From Iodobacter arcticus (GTDB lineage Bacteria > Pseudomonadota > Gammaproteobacteria > Burkholderiales > Chitinibacteraceae): 64,000 bases of DNA. The DNA is taken from the NCBI RefSeq assembly GCF_042664895.1, contig NZ_JBHTBQ010000014.1, positions 186,001 to 250,000 on the forward strand. Reading direction: 5' to 3'. The notes below the pieces were generated by a model. The model did no database searches, was not told the origin of the DNA, and saw nothing but the letters and a program-made list of their open reading frames with translations. A program made the position numbers and the translations under genes. This document shows, piece after piece, positions 18,090 through 26,270 of the stretch; position 1 is the first letter of the stretch; every line of letters starts with the position of its first letter.

Positions 18090-18970
18090 ATAGCATGATT
18101 AATAATGAGATCATAAACACCACGGCAGCAGCCGGTAATATTGGTAAGCAGTTATTAGATGCAGGAAAGCTTACGGTTAACCAAGCTGAGAAAGTTTTAT
18201 TACTGCAAAAAGAAAGCAATTTACGCTTTGGCCAAGCGGCTATCCAGCTGGGCTTTATTACTGAGGCAGATATTCAGGATGTCTTGGCTCATCAATTTGC
18301 ATACCCTTATCTTAGCTCGGGGCAAAGCGGGATTGATGAGCGCATTATCGCGGCCTATCAACCCTTTGATCCAAGAGTCGAGGCTTTGCGCAGCTTGCGT
18401 AGCCAACTATTGTTGAGCTGGGTAGAAAACGGTAATAAATCAATTGCTCTTGCTTCATATGATGCTGGAATCACAACAGAATTACTGGCGGCTAATTTAG
18501 CAGTGGTATTTTCTCAATTAGGCGAGCATACCCTGTTGGTGGATGCCAATTTACGCTCGCCGCACCAGCATGCTTTGTTTGGGCAAACCAATCGTATTGG
18601 TTTAAGCGATGTGCTGGCTAATCGAGCTGGCCTTGAAGCAATTCAAAAAATTGGCGATTTGCGTGATCTATCAGTGCTAACAGCGGGAACTCAAGCACCC
18701 AATCCGCAAGAATTACTTTCAAGAGATTCATTCAGCCAGTTAGTTACAGAATTAGCTAATCAATATGATGTGGTGATTTACCATACCAGCCCATTAATGA
18801 ATGCGGTGGATGCGCAATTAATTGCCGCAAGAACTAAGGGAGTATTACTGGTTGTTAACCGTAATAAAACGCCAGTAAAAGGTTTAGCCACGACAAAGGA
18901 GCAACTCGAGTCGAGCGGTGCAGAAATATTAGGCTGTGTGCTTGCTACACCAGATGAGCAATATAAATGA
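18086..18970 (+). CDS. EpsG-like BY-kinase-family protein with degenerate ATP site
   Basis: The 294-residue protein has an N-terminal GspE/MshE-type helical domain (about residues 18-75, GKQLLDAGKL...GFITEADIQDVLAHQ) and a MinD/BY-kinase-like domain from residue 93. The fold markers AANLAVVFSQLGEHTLLVDA, NRIGLSDVLA and LTAGTQAPNPQELL are conserved. However, the P-loop reads ALASYDAGITTE (121-132) with no GK[S/T], the Walker A' is LVDAN rather than DxD, and the Walker B region is VVIYHTSP, lacking the Asp. There is no C-terminal Tyr cluster. It is probably a non-hydrolysing partner of EpsF. The gene overlaps both neighbours by four bases. Confidence 0.85.
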   Translation: MNSMINNEIINTTAAAGNIGKQLLDAGKLTVNQAEKVLLLQKESNLRFGQAAIQLGFITEADIQDVLAHQFAYPYLSSGQSGIDERIIAAYQPFDPRVEALRSLRSQLLLSWVENGNKSIALASYDAGITTELLAANLAVVFSQLGEHTLLVDANLRSPHQHALFGQTNRIGLSDVLANRAGLEAIQKIGDLRDLSVLTAGTQAPNPQELLSRDSFSQLVTELANQYDVVIYHTSPLMNAVDAQLIAARTKGVLLVVNRNKTPVKGLATTKEQLESSGAEILGCVLATPDEQYK

Positions 18971-19857
18971 TGGTTTATATGAATAATCCACGCGAGTTGT
19001 TTAATAGAACATGGCCAGTTTGCCTAGGCTTGCTACTCATGTTTATTCCGGCATTTTGGTGGTTAATTAACCATGTATGGGATAAAGAAAGCCAGGCCCA
19101 CGGCCCTATTGTTTTAGGTATCAGTTTCTGGCTAATTTACAGAAATAAAGATAAAGCAATCGCTACCTTTTTGCAGGCTGAAAAAAAGCCTGCTATCGGG
19201 TGGGGGCTACTTCTATTAGGGTGCATTTTATTTATATTAGGTAAATCACAGTCTATTGATTTAATTTTAGCATTCTCATTTATCGTGGTGCTTGCATCCT
19301 TGCTGCTTTTATATGGGGGATGGGCTGCTATCAAAGCAATGTGGTTTCCTCTGTTTTTTATGCTCTTTATGTTGCCGCTTCCTGGGGGGCTGGTTGCTGC
19401 GTTAACGCTTCCTATGAAAATGGCGGTTTCATATGTCGCGGAGTGGCTGCTTTATCATGCAGGTTATCCGGTTTCGCGCTCTGGCGTCATTATTCAGATT
19501 GATCAATACCAGATGCTCGTGGCGGATGCATGTGCAGGTTTGCATACGCTATTTACTTTAGAAGCCATCGGGCTGCTTTATTTAAATTTGATGGGTTATA
19601 AATCTTTTTCCCGAAACCTGTTTATTGCCCTGATGGTTGTACCTATTTCCTTTGCTGCAAATACAATTCGGGTGATTACCCTTATTTTAATTACTTATTA
19701 CTTTGGAGATGAGGCTGGCCAAGGGTTTTTACATGGCTTTGCTGGTTTTGTCTTATTTGGCGTTGCGCTGTTTTTATTGATGTCATTTGATACTCTTGTT
19801 GGTTTTGTCATGAAGAAATTTGGCATTACAGATGCGGGGGTAAAAAAACATGCTTAA
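18967..19857 (+). CDS. xrtB: Exosortase B
   Basis: The 296-residue polytopic inner-membrane protein has about eight hydrophobic segments and the exosortase catalytic triad: Cys189 in DACAGLHTLF, Arg235 in ANTIRVI and His256 in FLHGFAG. Exosortases cleave PEP-CTERM sorting signals much as sortases do LPXTG. Position between EpsG and EpsI in a methanolan-type EPS locus is that of XrtB. The start MMVYMNNP overlaps the end of the epsG-like gene (ATGA). A PEP-CTERM protein is encoded at 37287-37808 and is a candidate substrate. Confidence 0.93.
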   Translation: MMVYMNNPRELFNRTWPVCLGLLLMFIPAFWWLINHVWDKESQAHGPIVLGISFWLIYRNKDKAIATFLQAEKKPAIGWGLLLLGCILFILGKSQSIDLILAFSFIVVLASLLLLYGGWAAIKAMWFPLFFMLFMLPLPGGLVAALTLPMKMAVSYVAEWLLYHAGYPVSRSGVIIQIDQYQMLVADACAGLHTLFTLEAIGLLYLNLMGYKSFSRNLFIALMVVPISFAANTIRVITLILITYYFGDEAGQGFLHGFAGFVLFGVALFLLMSFDTLVGFVMKKFGITDAGVKKHA

Positions 19858-20554
19858 GCGTTTTTTTGCTAATGATTATTACTCACTGATTATTGCTTCA
19901 ATACTTTTTTTATCTGCTTTTTTGGGATATGCCTTAACACCGCGGCAAGTAATGGCAACAAGCAGGCCACAAATTGATTTAGAAAAATCAATTCCTGCTT
20001 CTTTTGGTGATTGGAAGTTTGATGGCAGCGTCGCCCCGATTACTACTTCTGCCGATGTGCAAAGTAAGCTTGATGAGCTATATAGCCAGATTGTTAGCCG
20101 TACTTATATAAATAGTAAAGGCCAACAAATCATGCTCTCTATTGCATATGGCAGAGATCAGGGTGGGGATGGTACTCAAGTTCATCGGCCTGAGTATTGT
20201 TATCCTGCACAAGGCTTTGAATTAAAAAATAGTAAAGATGGCCAGCTAAAATATAAAGAAAATGATATTCCTGTAAGGCGTTTATTAGCCATACATGGGA
20301 ATCGAATCGAGCCAATTACCTATTGGATTACCGTAGGCGATACAGCTTTACGTTCTGGATTTGAACGTAAAATGGCTCAAATTAATTATGGCTTGAAAGG
20401 CACGATTCCAGATGGCTTGTTATTTAGAGTTTCAAGCATTTCTGCAGATTCAAATCAGGCTTATCAGCTTCAAGAAAAATTTACAAACGAATTATTAAAC
20501 AGCGTAGACATGCCAACCAGAATCAGGTTGGCTGGACACTTACAAGGAGAATGA
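19850..20554 (+). CDS. EpsI-family exosortase-associated protein
   Basis: The 234-residue protein has one N-terminal membrane anchor (residues ~13-30) and a periplasmic domain with DGGDGTQVHRPEYCYPAQGF, here GRDQGGDGTQVHRPEYCYP, the hallmark of EpsI proteins with conserved His and Cys. EpsI is found beside or fused to exosortases; its exact task in polymer or protein processing is not known. The gene overlaps xrtB by eight bases, so the two are translationally coupled. Confidence 0.92.
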   Translation: MLKRFFANDYYSLIIASILFLSAFLGYALTPRQVMATSRPQIDLEKSIPASFGDWKFDGSVAPITTSADVQSKLDELYSQIVSRTYINSKGQQIMLSIAYGRDQGGDGTQVHRPEYCYPAQGFELKNSKDGQLKYKENDIPVRRLLAIHGNRIEPITYWITVGDTALRSGFERKMAQINYGLKGTIPDGLLFRVSSISADSNQAYQLQEKFTNELLNSVDMPTRIRLAGHLQGE

Positions 20555-20555
20555 G

Positions 20556-21680
20556 TTGAGTAAAAAAGTAGCTTTAATTACTGGTGTTACCGGCCAAGAT
20601 GGCTCTTACCTGGCTGAGTTTCTTTTAGAAAAAGGCTATGAAGTGCATGGCATCAAGCGCCGCGCATCATCGTTTAATACCCAACGCGTCGATCATATTT
20701 ATCAAGATCCGCATATTGAAAACAGCAGCTTCAAATTGCATTACGGTGATTTAAGTGATTCATCTAATTTAACCCGCATTTTGCAAGAAGTGCAGCCGGA
20801 TGAAGTTTATAACCTTGGTGCGCAATCGCATGTGGCAGTGAGCTTTGAATCGCCGGAATATACAGCTGATGTCGATGCAATGGGTACATTGCGCTTATTA
20901 GAAGCTATTCGCTTTTTAGGCCTTGAAAAGAAAACTCGTTTTTATCAAGCATCTACTTCCGAGCTATATGGCTTGGTGCAAGAGATTCCGCAAAAAGAAA
21001 CCACGCCATTTCACCCGCGTAGCCCCTATGCCGTGGCAAAAATGTATGCCTATTGGATTGTGGTGAATTATCGCGAAGCTTATGGCATGTATGCATGTAA
21101 TGGCATTTTGTTTAATCACGAAAGCCCGCGCCGTGGTGAAACTTTTGTTACGCGTAAAATTACTCGTGGTTTAGCAAATATCTCTCAAGGTTTAGAAAAA
21201 TGTCTGTTTATGGGCAATATCGATTCCCTGCGCGATTGGGGCCATGCCCGTGATTACGTCAAAATGCAATGGATGATGTTGCAACAAGAAGTGGCAGATG
21301 ATTTTGTGATTGCGACTGGCGTGCAATATAGCGTGCGTGATTTTATTCGCATGTCGGCCAGTGAATTGGGTATCTCGCTTAAGTTTGAGGGCACTGGGGT
21401 AGATGAAAAAGCCATCGTTACCAAAATTGAAGGCGATAAAGCACCTGCATTAAAAGAGGGCGATGTGATTATGCAAGTCGACCCGCGCTATTTCCGCCCT
21501 GCCGAGGTTGAAACATTGTTGGGTGATCCAACAAAAGCCAAGGTGAAATTAGGCTGGGTACCAGAAACCACCTTGCCAGAGCTAGTGCAAGAAATGGTGG
21601 CCCATGATTTAGTACAAGCCCGCCAGCATGCCCTGCTTAAAACGCATGGCTATCGTGTTTCTGTAGCGATTGAAAGTTAA
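20556..21680 (+). CDS. gmd: GDP-mannose 4,6-dehydratase
   Basis: The 374-residue short-chain dehydrogenase makes GDP-4-keto-6-deoxymannose, the first step to GDP-L-fucose. Seen are the NAD(P)-binding ITGVTGQDGSYLAEFL, the RRASSFNTQRVDH segment typical of Gmd, the catalytic YAVAKMYAYW (YxxxK) and NHESPRRGETFVTRKIT. Length is normal. The start codon is TTG at 20556, with an excellent AAGGAGA just upstream; no ATG is available. With fcl, 0.5 kb downstream, and manB/manC at the end of the locus, it completes a mannose-to-fucose route. Confidence 0.96.
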   Translation: MSKKVALITGVTGQDGSYLAEFLLEKGYEVHGIKRRASSFNTQRVDHIYQDPHIENSSFKLHYGDLSDSSNLTRILQEVQPDEVYNLGAQSHVAVSFESPEYTADVDAMGTLRLLEAIRFLGLEKKTRFYQASTSELYGLVQEIPQKETTPFHPRSPYAVAKMYAYWIVVNYREAYGMYACNGILFNHESPRRGETFVTRKITRGLANISQGLEKCLFMGNIDSLRDWGHARDYVKMQWMMLQQEVADDFVIATGVQYSVRDFIRMSASELGISLKFEGTGVDEKAIVTKIEGDKAPALKEGDVIMQVDPRYFRPAEVETLLGDPTKAKVKLGWVPETTLPELVQEMVAHDLVQARQHALLKTHGYRVSVAIES

Positions 21681-21726
21681 AAATTAATTGGCTCAATTAT
21701 AAAATTAGTTGAGCCAAAGGTAATGT

Positions 21727-22182
21727 ATGAAGAAAGTTCCTCGTGAAGAATTCGAGTCCTATTTAAAAGAAAAATTAGGCGGTATAAACAAGTTTATACT
21801 TTTTTCTTATAAAATCAAATTTCCATTTTTTCGTTTTATTGTTAAATATATTCTTCATGTTGATTTGCCTTTTGGTAATTTAAAAGGCTTACGTATGGGG
21901 CACCCGTTTTCTATTGTAGTTAATACTGGTACGAAATTAGGGCGTAATGTCACTATTTTTCAAGGATGTACTTTAGGCAGCAAGCGTGGAGGCAATAAAG
22001 CAGGTGCTCCTGATATTGGAGATAATGTAATTATATTTCCGAATTCTATTATTATCGGGAATATAAAAATAGGCGCTGGTTCTGTTATAGGTGCGGGATC
22101 GGTTGTTGTTAATGATATTGCTGAAAATATGATTGTGGCTGGCAATCCAGCTATTGTTCTTGCAATGGTAGAGGGAGTTTAG
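21727..22182 (+). CDS. Serine-acetyltransferase-like hexapeptide transferase (WcaB-like)
   Basis: The 151-residue protein has an N-terminal helical part (~60 residues) and a left-handed beta-helix of hexapeptide repeats (VTIFQGCTLGS, DIGDNVIIFPNS, IGAGSVIGAGSVVV) ending in AGNPAIVL, as in serine acetyltransferase-like enzymes such as WcaB of colanic acid loci. It most likely O-acetylates a sugar of the repeat unit rather than making O-acetylserine, given its place between gmd and fcl. Base composition is more AT-rich than in gmd and fcl, hinting at separate insertion. Confidence 0.82.
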   Translation: MKKVPREEFESYLKEKLGGINKFILFSYKIKFPFFRFIVKYILHVDLPFGNLKGLRMGHPFSIVVNTGTKLGRNVTIFQGCTLGSKRGGNKAGAPDIGDNVIIFPNSIIIGNIKIGAGSVIGAGSVVVNDIAENMIVAGNPAIVLAMVEGV

Positions 22183-22184
22183 TT

Positions 22185-23150
22185 TTGTTTATTGAAAATT
22201 CAAATAAAATATACGTTGCAGGCCATCGCGGCATGGTTGGCTCTGCGATTGTGCGTGAATTAAATAAACTTGGGCTCACAAATATTGTGACGCGTACTCA
22301 TGCGGAATTAGATCTGACAAATCAGACAGCAGTTGATGCTTTTTTTGCAGCAGAAAAGCCTGATTTTGTATTTTTAGCGGCAGCAAAAGTAGGTGGTATT
22401 CATGCCAATAATGTTTATCGCGGCGATTTTATTTATCAAAATTTAATGATTCAAAATAACGTAATTCATGCCGCTTACCAGCATGGTGTAAATCGTTTGA
22501 TGTTTTTAGGCTCCAGCTGTATTTACCCTAAAGATTGCCCGCAGCCGATAAAAGAAGAATACCTGCTTACTGGTCCATTAGAACAGACCAATCAGCCCTA
22601 CGCTCTGGCTAAAATTGCCGGTATTGAAATGTGCTGGAGCTATAACCGCCAATACGGTACCCAATATCTGGCGGTTATGCCGACTAATCTCTATGGCCCT
22701 GGCGACAATTATCACCCAGAAAACAGCCATGTGATTCCGGCACTTATTCGTAAAGCGCACGAAGCCAAAGAAAGCGGTGCAAAAGAAATGATGGTATGGG
22801 GTAGTGGTACGCCACGCCGTGAATTTCTTTATTGCGAAGATATGGCTGCAGCATGTGTCTACTTGCTGAACTTGCCAGATGCAGAATATAAAAAACAATT
22901 AAACGATCAACACCCGCCGCTGATCAATATTGGCACAGGTGAAGATATGACGATTCGTGAATTGGCGAGCACAATTTGTGAAGTGGTGGGTTTTAAAGGT
23001 GAGTTGGTATTTGATGCGAGCAAACCCGATGGCACGATGCGCAAATTGCAGGATGTGAGTAAATTAAATGGGATGGGGTGGCGGGCTTCAACTCGCTTTG
23101 ACTTAGGGTTAAGAAACGCTTATGGCGAATTTATAGCTCGAAGTTTATAA
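22185..23150 (+). CDS. fcl: GDP-L-fucose synthase
   Basis: The 321-residue epimerase/reductase turns the Gmd product into GDP-L-fucose using NADPH. It shows VAGHRGMVGSAIVREL (nucleotide binding), AAAKVGGIHANN, FLGSSCIYPKDCPQPI with the catalytic Ser and Cys, and YALAKIAGIEMC (YxxxK). Length is normal. The start is TTG at 22185 with GAGGGAG eight bases upstream; the next in-frame Met is inside the cofactor site, so TTG is required. The gap to the preceding gene is two bases. Confidence 0.96.
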   Translation: MFIENSNKIYVAGHRGMVGSAIVRELNKLGLTNIVTRTHAELDLTNQTAVDAFFAAEKPDFVFLAAAKVGGIHANNVYRGDFIYQNLMIQNNVIHAAYQHGVNRLMFLGSSCIYPKDCPQPIKEEYLLTGPLEQTNQPYALAKIAGIEMCWSYNRQYGTQYLAVMPTNLYGPGDNYHPENSHVIPALIRKAHEAKESGAKEMMVWGSGTPRREFLYCEDMAAACVYLLNLPDAEYKKQLNDQHPPLINIGTGEDMTIRELASTICEVVGFKGELVFDASKPDGTMRKLQDVSKLNGMGWRASTRFDLGLRNAYGEFIARSL

Positions 23151-23166
23151 GGTTTATAAATAAATT

Positions 23167-24450
23167 ATGTTTAAAAAAGTATTTGGCGGGTTTTTTATTA
23201 GCAATGCACTGCAAGCAGGTTTGCAGTTTCTCATGATTCCATTTATTGTCCGGGCATTGGGAGTAGAGGAATATGGAAAATGGGGATTGTTTGAACCTGC
23301 GATTTACTTGTTTGCACTGATTGCACAATTTGGTGGTAACTGGAGTATTTTAAAGCTAGTTAATGCAGATAAAATGCCAGTAAATTTTGCATTGCGGCTT
23401 TGTCTTAAAATGTGTTTTTGGCCAGCATTGGTATCTATTGCATTGGCTTGTATATGGGCCATGCTGCAATTCAAATTACAATATGCCACATTACTAATGC
23501 CCATTATTATTTTAGCAGAAGCTACTTTAGCTTTGGGTTTAGCTTCTGCACGGGCAAAACTGCTTGCACGTCCCTATTTTTTAGGAATTTTAGGTAAGTT
23601 TGGAGTTTTATCTTTATTTTCTTTTATAAATGTCATGGAACACCCATTTATTGTTGATACGGCAGTTGAGTGGTTGGCTGTGTATGCAATTGCAGTTAGT
23701 TTTTCTGCAATTTTGGTTAACTATAAAATATTAAAGAAAGAAAATTCAACGGTTTACTCCGTTGATAATGAGCAAGAGCTGAAAGCTGCTGCTTTAAAGT
23801 ATGGCGTGCCTATAATGATTTCGGCAATTTTTGCTACTATTTTAAATAATGCGGATCGATATATTGTTTCTTCTACACTTGATCATAAAATATTAGGTAG
23901 TTATGTTGTTGCATTAAAGTTAGCAGGAGTATTAAATTTTTTAATAACACCTGTTGCACTTTGGTGGCCAACTGCGCGTTTTCAGCATATTGAAGATGTA
24001 GATAGGGGCCAAATATTTTTTTCAAAAATGTCTGTTTTTTTTAGTCTGGGCTACTCACTAGCAGGAGCTATTCTTTATTTTTTAGCGCCATGGTTATTGC
24101 CAATTCTTGCACCAAATGTGCATGTTGAATTTAGTATTCTACTTCCATTAATTATAGGTGTTGTAATTCGGGCTGTTGAGCCTAGTTTGAATATTGGGTT
24201 ACTTCAAGAAGGGCAAACCCACTTGTTGATTTACACCACAGCAATAGGTGCTATTTTTCAAATTGTATTAGGTTTTATTCTTTCATCTTATTTTATGGCA
24301 CAGGGTGTTGCATGGGCGTTTTTAATATCTAGCATATTTAGTGTGGGAGCAACTCATTTTATTTCTCAGAAAGTATATAAAATTAAATTTCCCTATTTTT
24401 TAATAATTTCTTGCGTAACTTTTCCGTTTGCTCTGGTTGGGGTGATTTAG
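23167..24450 (+). CDS. Polysaccharide flippase (Wzx-like, MATE/MOP superfamily)
   Basis: The 427-residue protein is almost wholly hydrophobic, with about 12 membrane segments. The N-terminal GFFISNALQAGLQFLMIPFIVRALGVEEYGKWGLF matches oligosaccharide flippases (the segment LGVEEYGKW is the usual marker), and the middle INNADRYIVSS-like ILNNADRYIVSS is also typical. It should move the lipid-linked repeat unit across the inner membrane. The gene is AT-rich compared with the export genes upstream, as is common for repeat-unit-specific genes. It abuts the next gene directly (TAG then ATG). Confidence 0.85.
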   Translation: MFKKVFGGFFISNALQAGLQFLMIPFIVRALGVEEYGKWGLFEPAIYLFALIAQFGGNWSILKLVNADKMPVNFALRLCLKMCFWPALVSIALACIWAMLQFKLQYATLLMPIIILAEATLALGLASARAKLLARPYFLGILGKFGVLSLFSFINVMEHPFIVDTAVEWLAVYAIAVSFSAILVNYKILKKENSTVYSVDNEQELKAAALKYGVPIMISAIFATILNNADRYIVSSTLDHKILGSYVVALKLAGVLNFLITPVALWWPTARFQHIEDVDRGQIFFSKMSVFFSLGYSLAGAILYFLAPWLLPILAPNVHVEFSILLPLIIGVVIRAVEPSLNIGLLQEGQTHLLIYTTAIGAIFQIVLGFILSSYFMAQGVAWAFLISSIFSVGATHFISQKVYKIKFPYFLIISCVTFPFALVGVI

Positions 24451-24972
24451 ATGGTAAGGCTCGGTTTTTTATTACTGTATTATGGTTTTTTTCGTTATTT
24501 ACCATCATCTTCCTCCAGAGGTTTTTTATGGACAAGGAAAATACGCCGTTGGTGCTGTAAAGGTCTTTTCTTTTCATGTGGAATAAATATTAACATTGAA
24601 CATGGTGCTTCTTTTGGTTCTGGTCGACAAATAAAAATTGGTAATAACTCTGGCTTAGGTGTTAATTGTAAGTTATATGGCAGTGTAGCAATTGGGGATA
24701 ATGTCATGATGGGGCCTGAAGTAATTATTCTTACGGTAAATCATGAGTTTGCAAGTATTGAGGTGCCAATGATTAATCAGGGAATGAAAGAATTTAAGCC
24801 TGTATGCATTGGAAATGATGTATGGATTGGGCAGCGTGTCATTATTTTGCCGGGGGTTCATATTGGCAATGGTGTAATTATTGGCGCTGGATCTGTTGTC
24901 TCAAAGTCAATTCCTGACTATTCCGTAGTTGTGGGGAATCCAGCACGAATAGTTCGAAGCCGAGTGTCATAA
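24451..24972 (+). CDS. Hexapeptide-repeat acyltransferase
   Basis: The 173-residue protein has an N-terminal helical part and a left-handed beta-helix (IKIGNNSGLGVNCKL, IGDNVMMGPEV, IGNDVWIGQRVIILPGV, IGAGSVVSKSIPDYSVVVG) ending in NPARIVRSR, as in maltose- and polysaccharide-O-acetyltransferases. The catalytic His is likely the one in ILTVNHEF. It probably acetylates the polymer. It starts on the base after the wzx stop, so the two are coupled. Confidence 0.88.
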   Translation: MVRLGFLLLYYGFFRYLPSSSSRGFLWTRKIRRWCCKGLFFSCGININIEHGASFGSGRQIKIGNNSGLGVNCKLYGSVAIGDNVMMGPEVIILTVNHEFASIEVPMINQGMKEFKPVCIGNDVWIGQRVIILPGVHIGNGVIIGAGSVVSKSIPDYSVVVGNPARIVRSRVS

Positions 24973-24992
24973 TATTTAGGTATTTTTAATTT

Positions 24993-26270
24993 TTGAGTGA
25001 GTACTCTGCATTGAAAGAAGAGAATAATAATCGGTCATTTTTTATTGTCATTTTTATTTTTATTCTAATGATGGGAGAGTTCCGTATATTTTCTGGAATT
25101 TCAGGCATGGTGAGCTTTACTGTGTTAGAGCTTGCTATTTACTTTGGATTTGCTCATGTTTTTTTATCTTTAGTTGCAAATCCATTAGTAATACCAGTCT
25201 GGAAAGATGCATTTTTTGAATCAAAATGGGTGATGCTTTACGCTTTACTTGCTGGAGTTGGGTCTGCGCTGGCGTTTATTGCTGGAGCAGCATCAGGCCT
25301 TCAGGCATTTAAAGATGTGTTACCTGCTTGCTTGCTGGTGCCTTTGGTCTTGTTTTTTACTGATAATAAAAAGCAATTATGGATTTTATTTTTACTACTT
25401 ATTGTGCTTGGCTTGTTGAGCGCGGCAATGGGTATTATGCAGGGCCTTGTTGGCTGGCCCTATATTTTTGACGTAGATGTAGGTAATTTGGGAAAAATGG
25501 CGCTTGATGGGTCTGTATTAAAGTCGAATGTTGCTATCGGTTTTTTTAGGCATCCCAATGGTTTAGGGCTATATCTGGTTTTTCCTGTTGTAGGCATTTT
25601 TATGCTAGCGTTTTATGTGCGTTCTATTTTATTTAAAGCATTGTGTGTTATTGGCTTATTTTTGATGCTTACTGCCTTTTATTATGCTCAAACAAAAGGT
25701 GCATTTATATGGAGTTTAGTGGGGGTGGCTTGTAGCTTGGCATATTTATTTATTGGAAAGAATGCCGGGCGTTTTGTTATTGTTTTGTTCCCTTTGCTTA
25801 TTTTTTCTATAGTTAGTTTTTCTTTATCTTCGACTGAGCATACTTTATCAACGATGCAGACTCGGTATCAATTATGGCAATCAGCAATCCATGTATTTTT
25901 AAATTCAGATTTTAAGTTTTTTACTGGTTCATTACAGTTTGAAATGTTGAGGGCTAGCGATTATTATACTTTTGGTAAATTTATCTACCCTAATGCGCAT
26001 AATACGTATTTAAACATAGTCATTAATTACGGTATTTTTTCATTGCTGGCATTTGTTTTTTTATTCTGTCATATTATTTTAGAGAAGATAAGTAATACTG
26101 AAGATAAGGAATTAAAATATATTGTTTGTGCGATAAAAGGCGGTATTGTTGGTTTACTTGGGATTTATTTTTTCGAGCCGGCTGCTGCTGGTGTGCTCAT
26201 TCAAGCACAATTTTTTGCATTGGTTGCAATCATATATAAAGCTAGAAGTATCATTAGGAGTGAAAAATGA
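24993..26270 (+). CDS. O-antigen polymerase/ligase-type membrane protein (Wzy-like)
   Basis: The 425-residue protein has 10-12 membrane segments and a larger periplasmic loop around residues 285-345 with AHNTYLNIVINYG, matching the HNxxL-type motif of Wzy_C (O-antigen ligase/polymerase) proteins. It probably polymerises the repeat units in the periplasm. The first possible start is TTG at 24993 with no strong ribosome site; an ATG further in (about residue 25, MMGEFRIFSG) is possible. AT-rich like its neighbours. The gene overlaps the following glycosyltransferase by four bases. Confidence 0.82.
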   Translation: MSEYSALKEENNNRSFFIVIFIFILMMGEFRIFSGISGMVSFTVLELAIYFGFAHVFLSLVANPLVIPVWKDAFFESKWVMLYALLAGVGSALAFIAGAASGLQAFKDVLPACLLVPLVLFFTDNKKQLWILFLLLIVLGLLSAAMGIMQGLVGWPYIFDVDVGNLGKMALDGSVLKSNVAIGFFRHPNGLGLYLVFPVVGIFMLAFYVRSILFKALCVIGLFLMLTAFYYAQTKGAFIWSLVGVACSLAYLFIGKNAGRFVIVLFPLLIFSIVSFSLSSTEHTLSTMQTRYQLWQSAIHVFLNSDFKFFTGSLQFEMLRASDYYTFGKFIYPNAHNTYLNIVINYGIFSLLAFVFLFCHIILEKISNTEDKELKYIVCAIKGGIVGLLGIYFFEPAAAGVLIQAQFFALVAIIYKARSIIRSEK

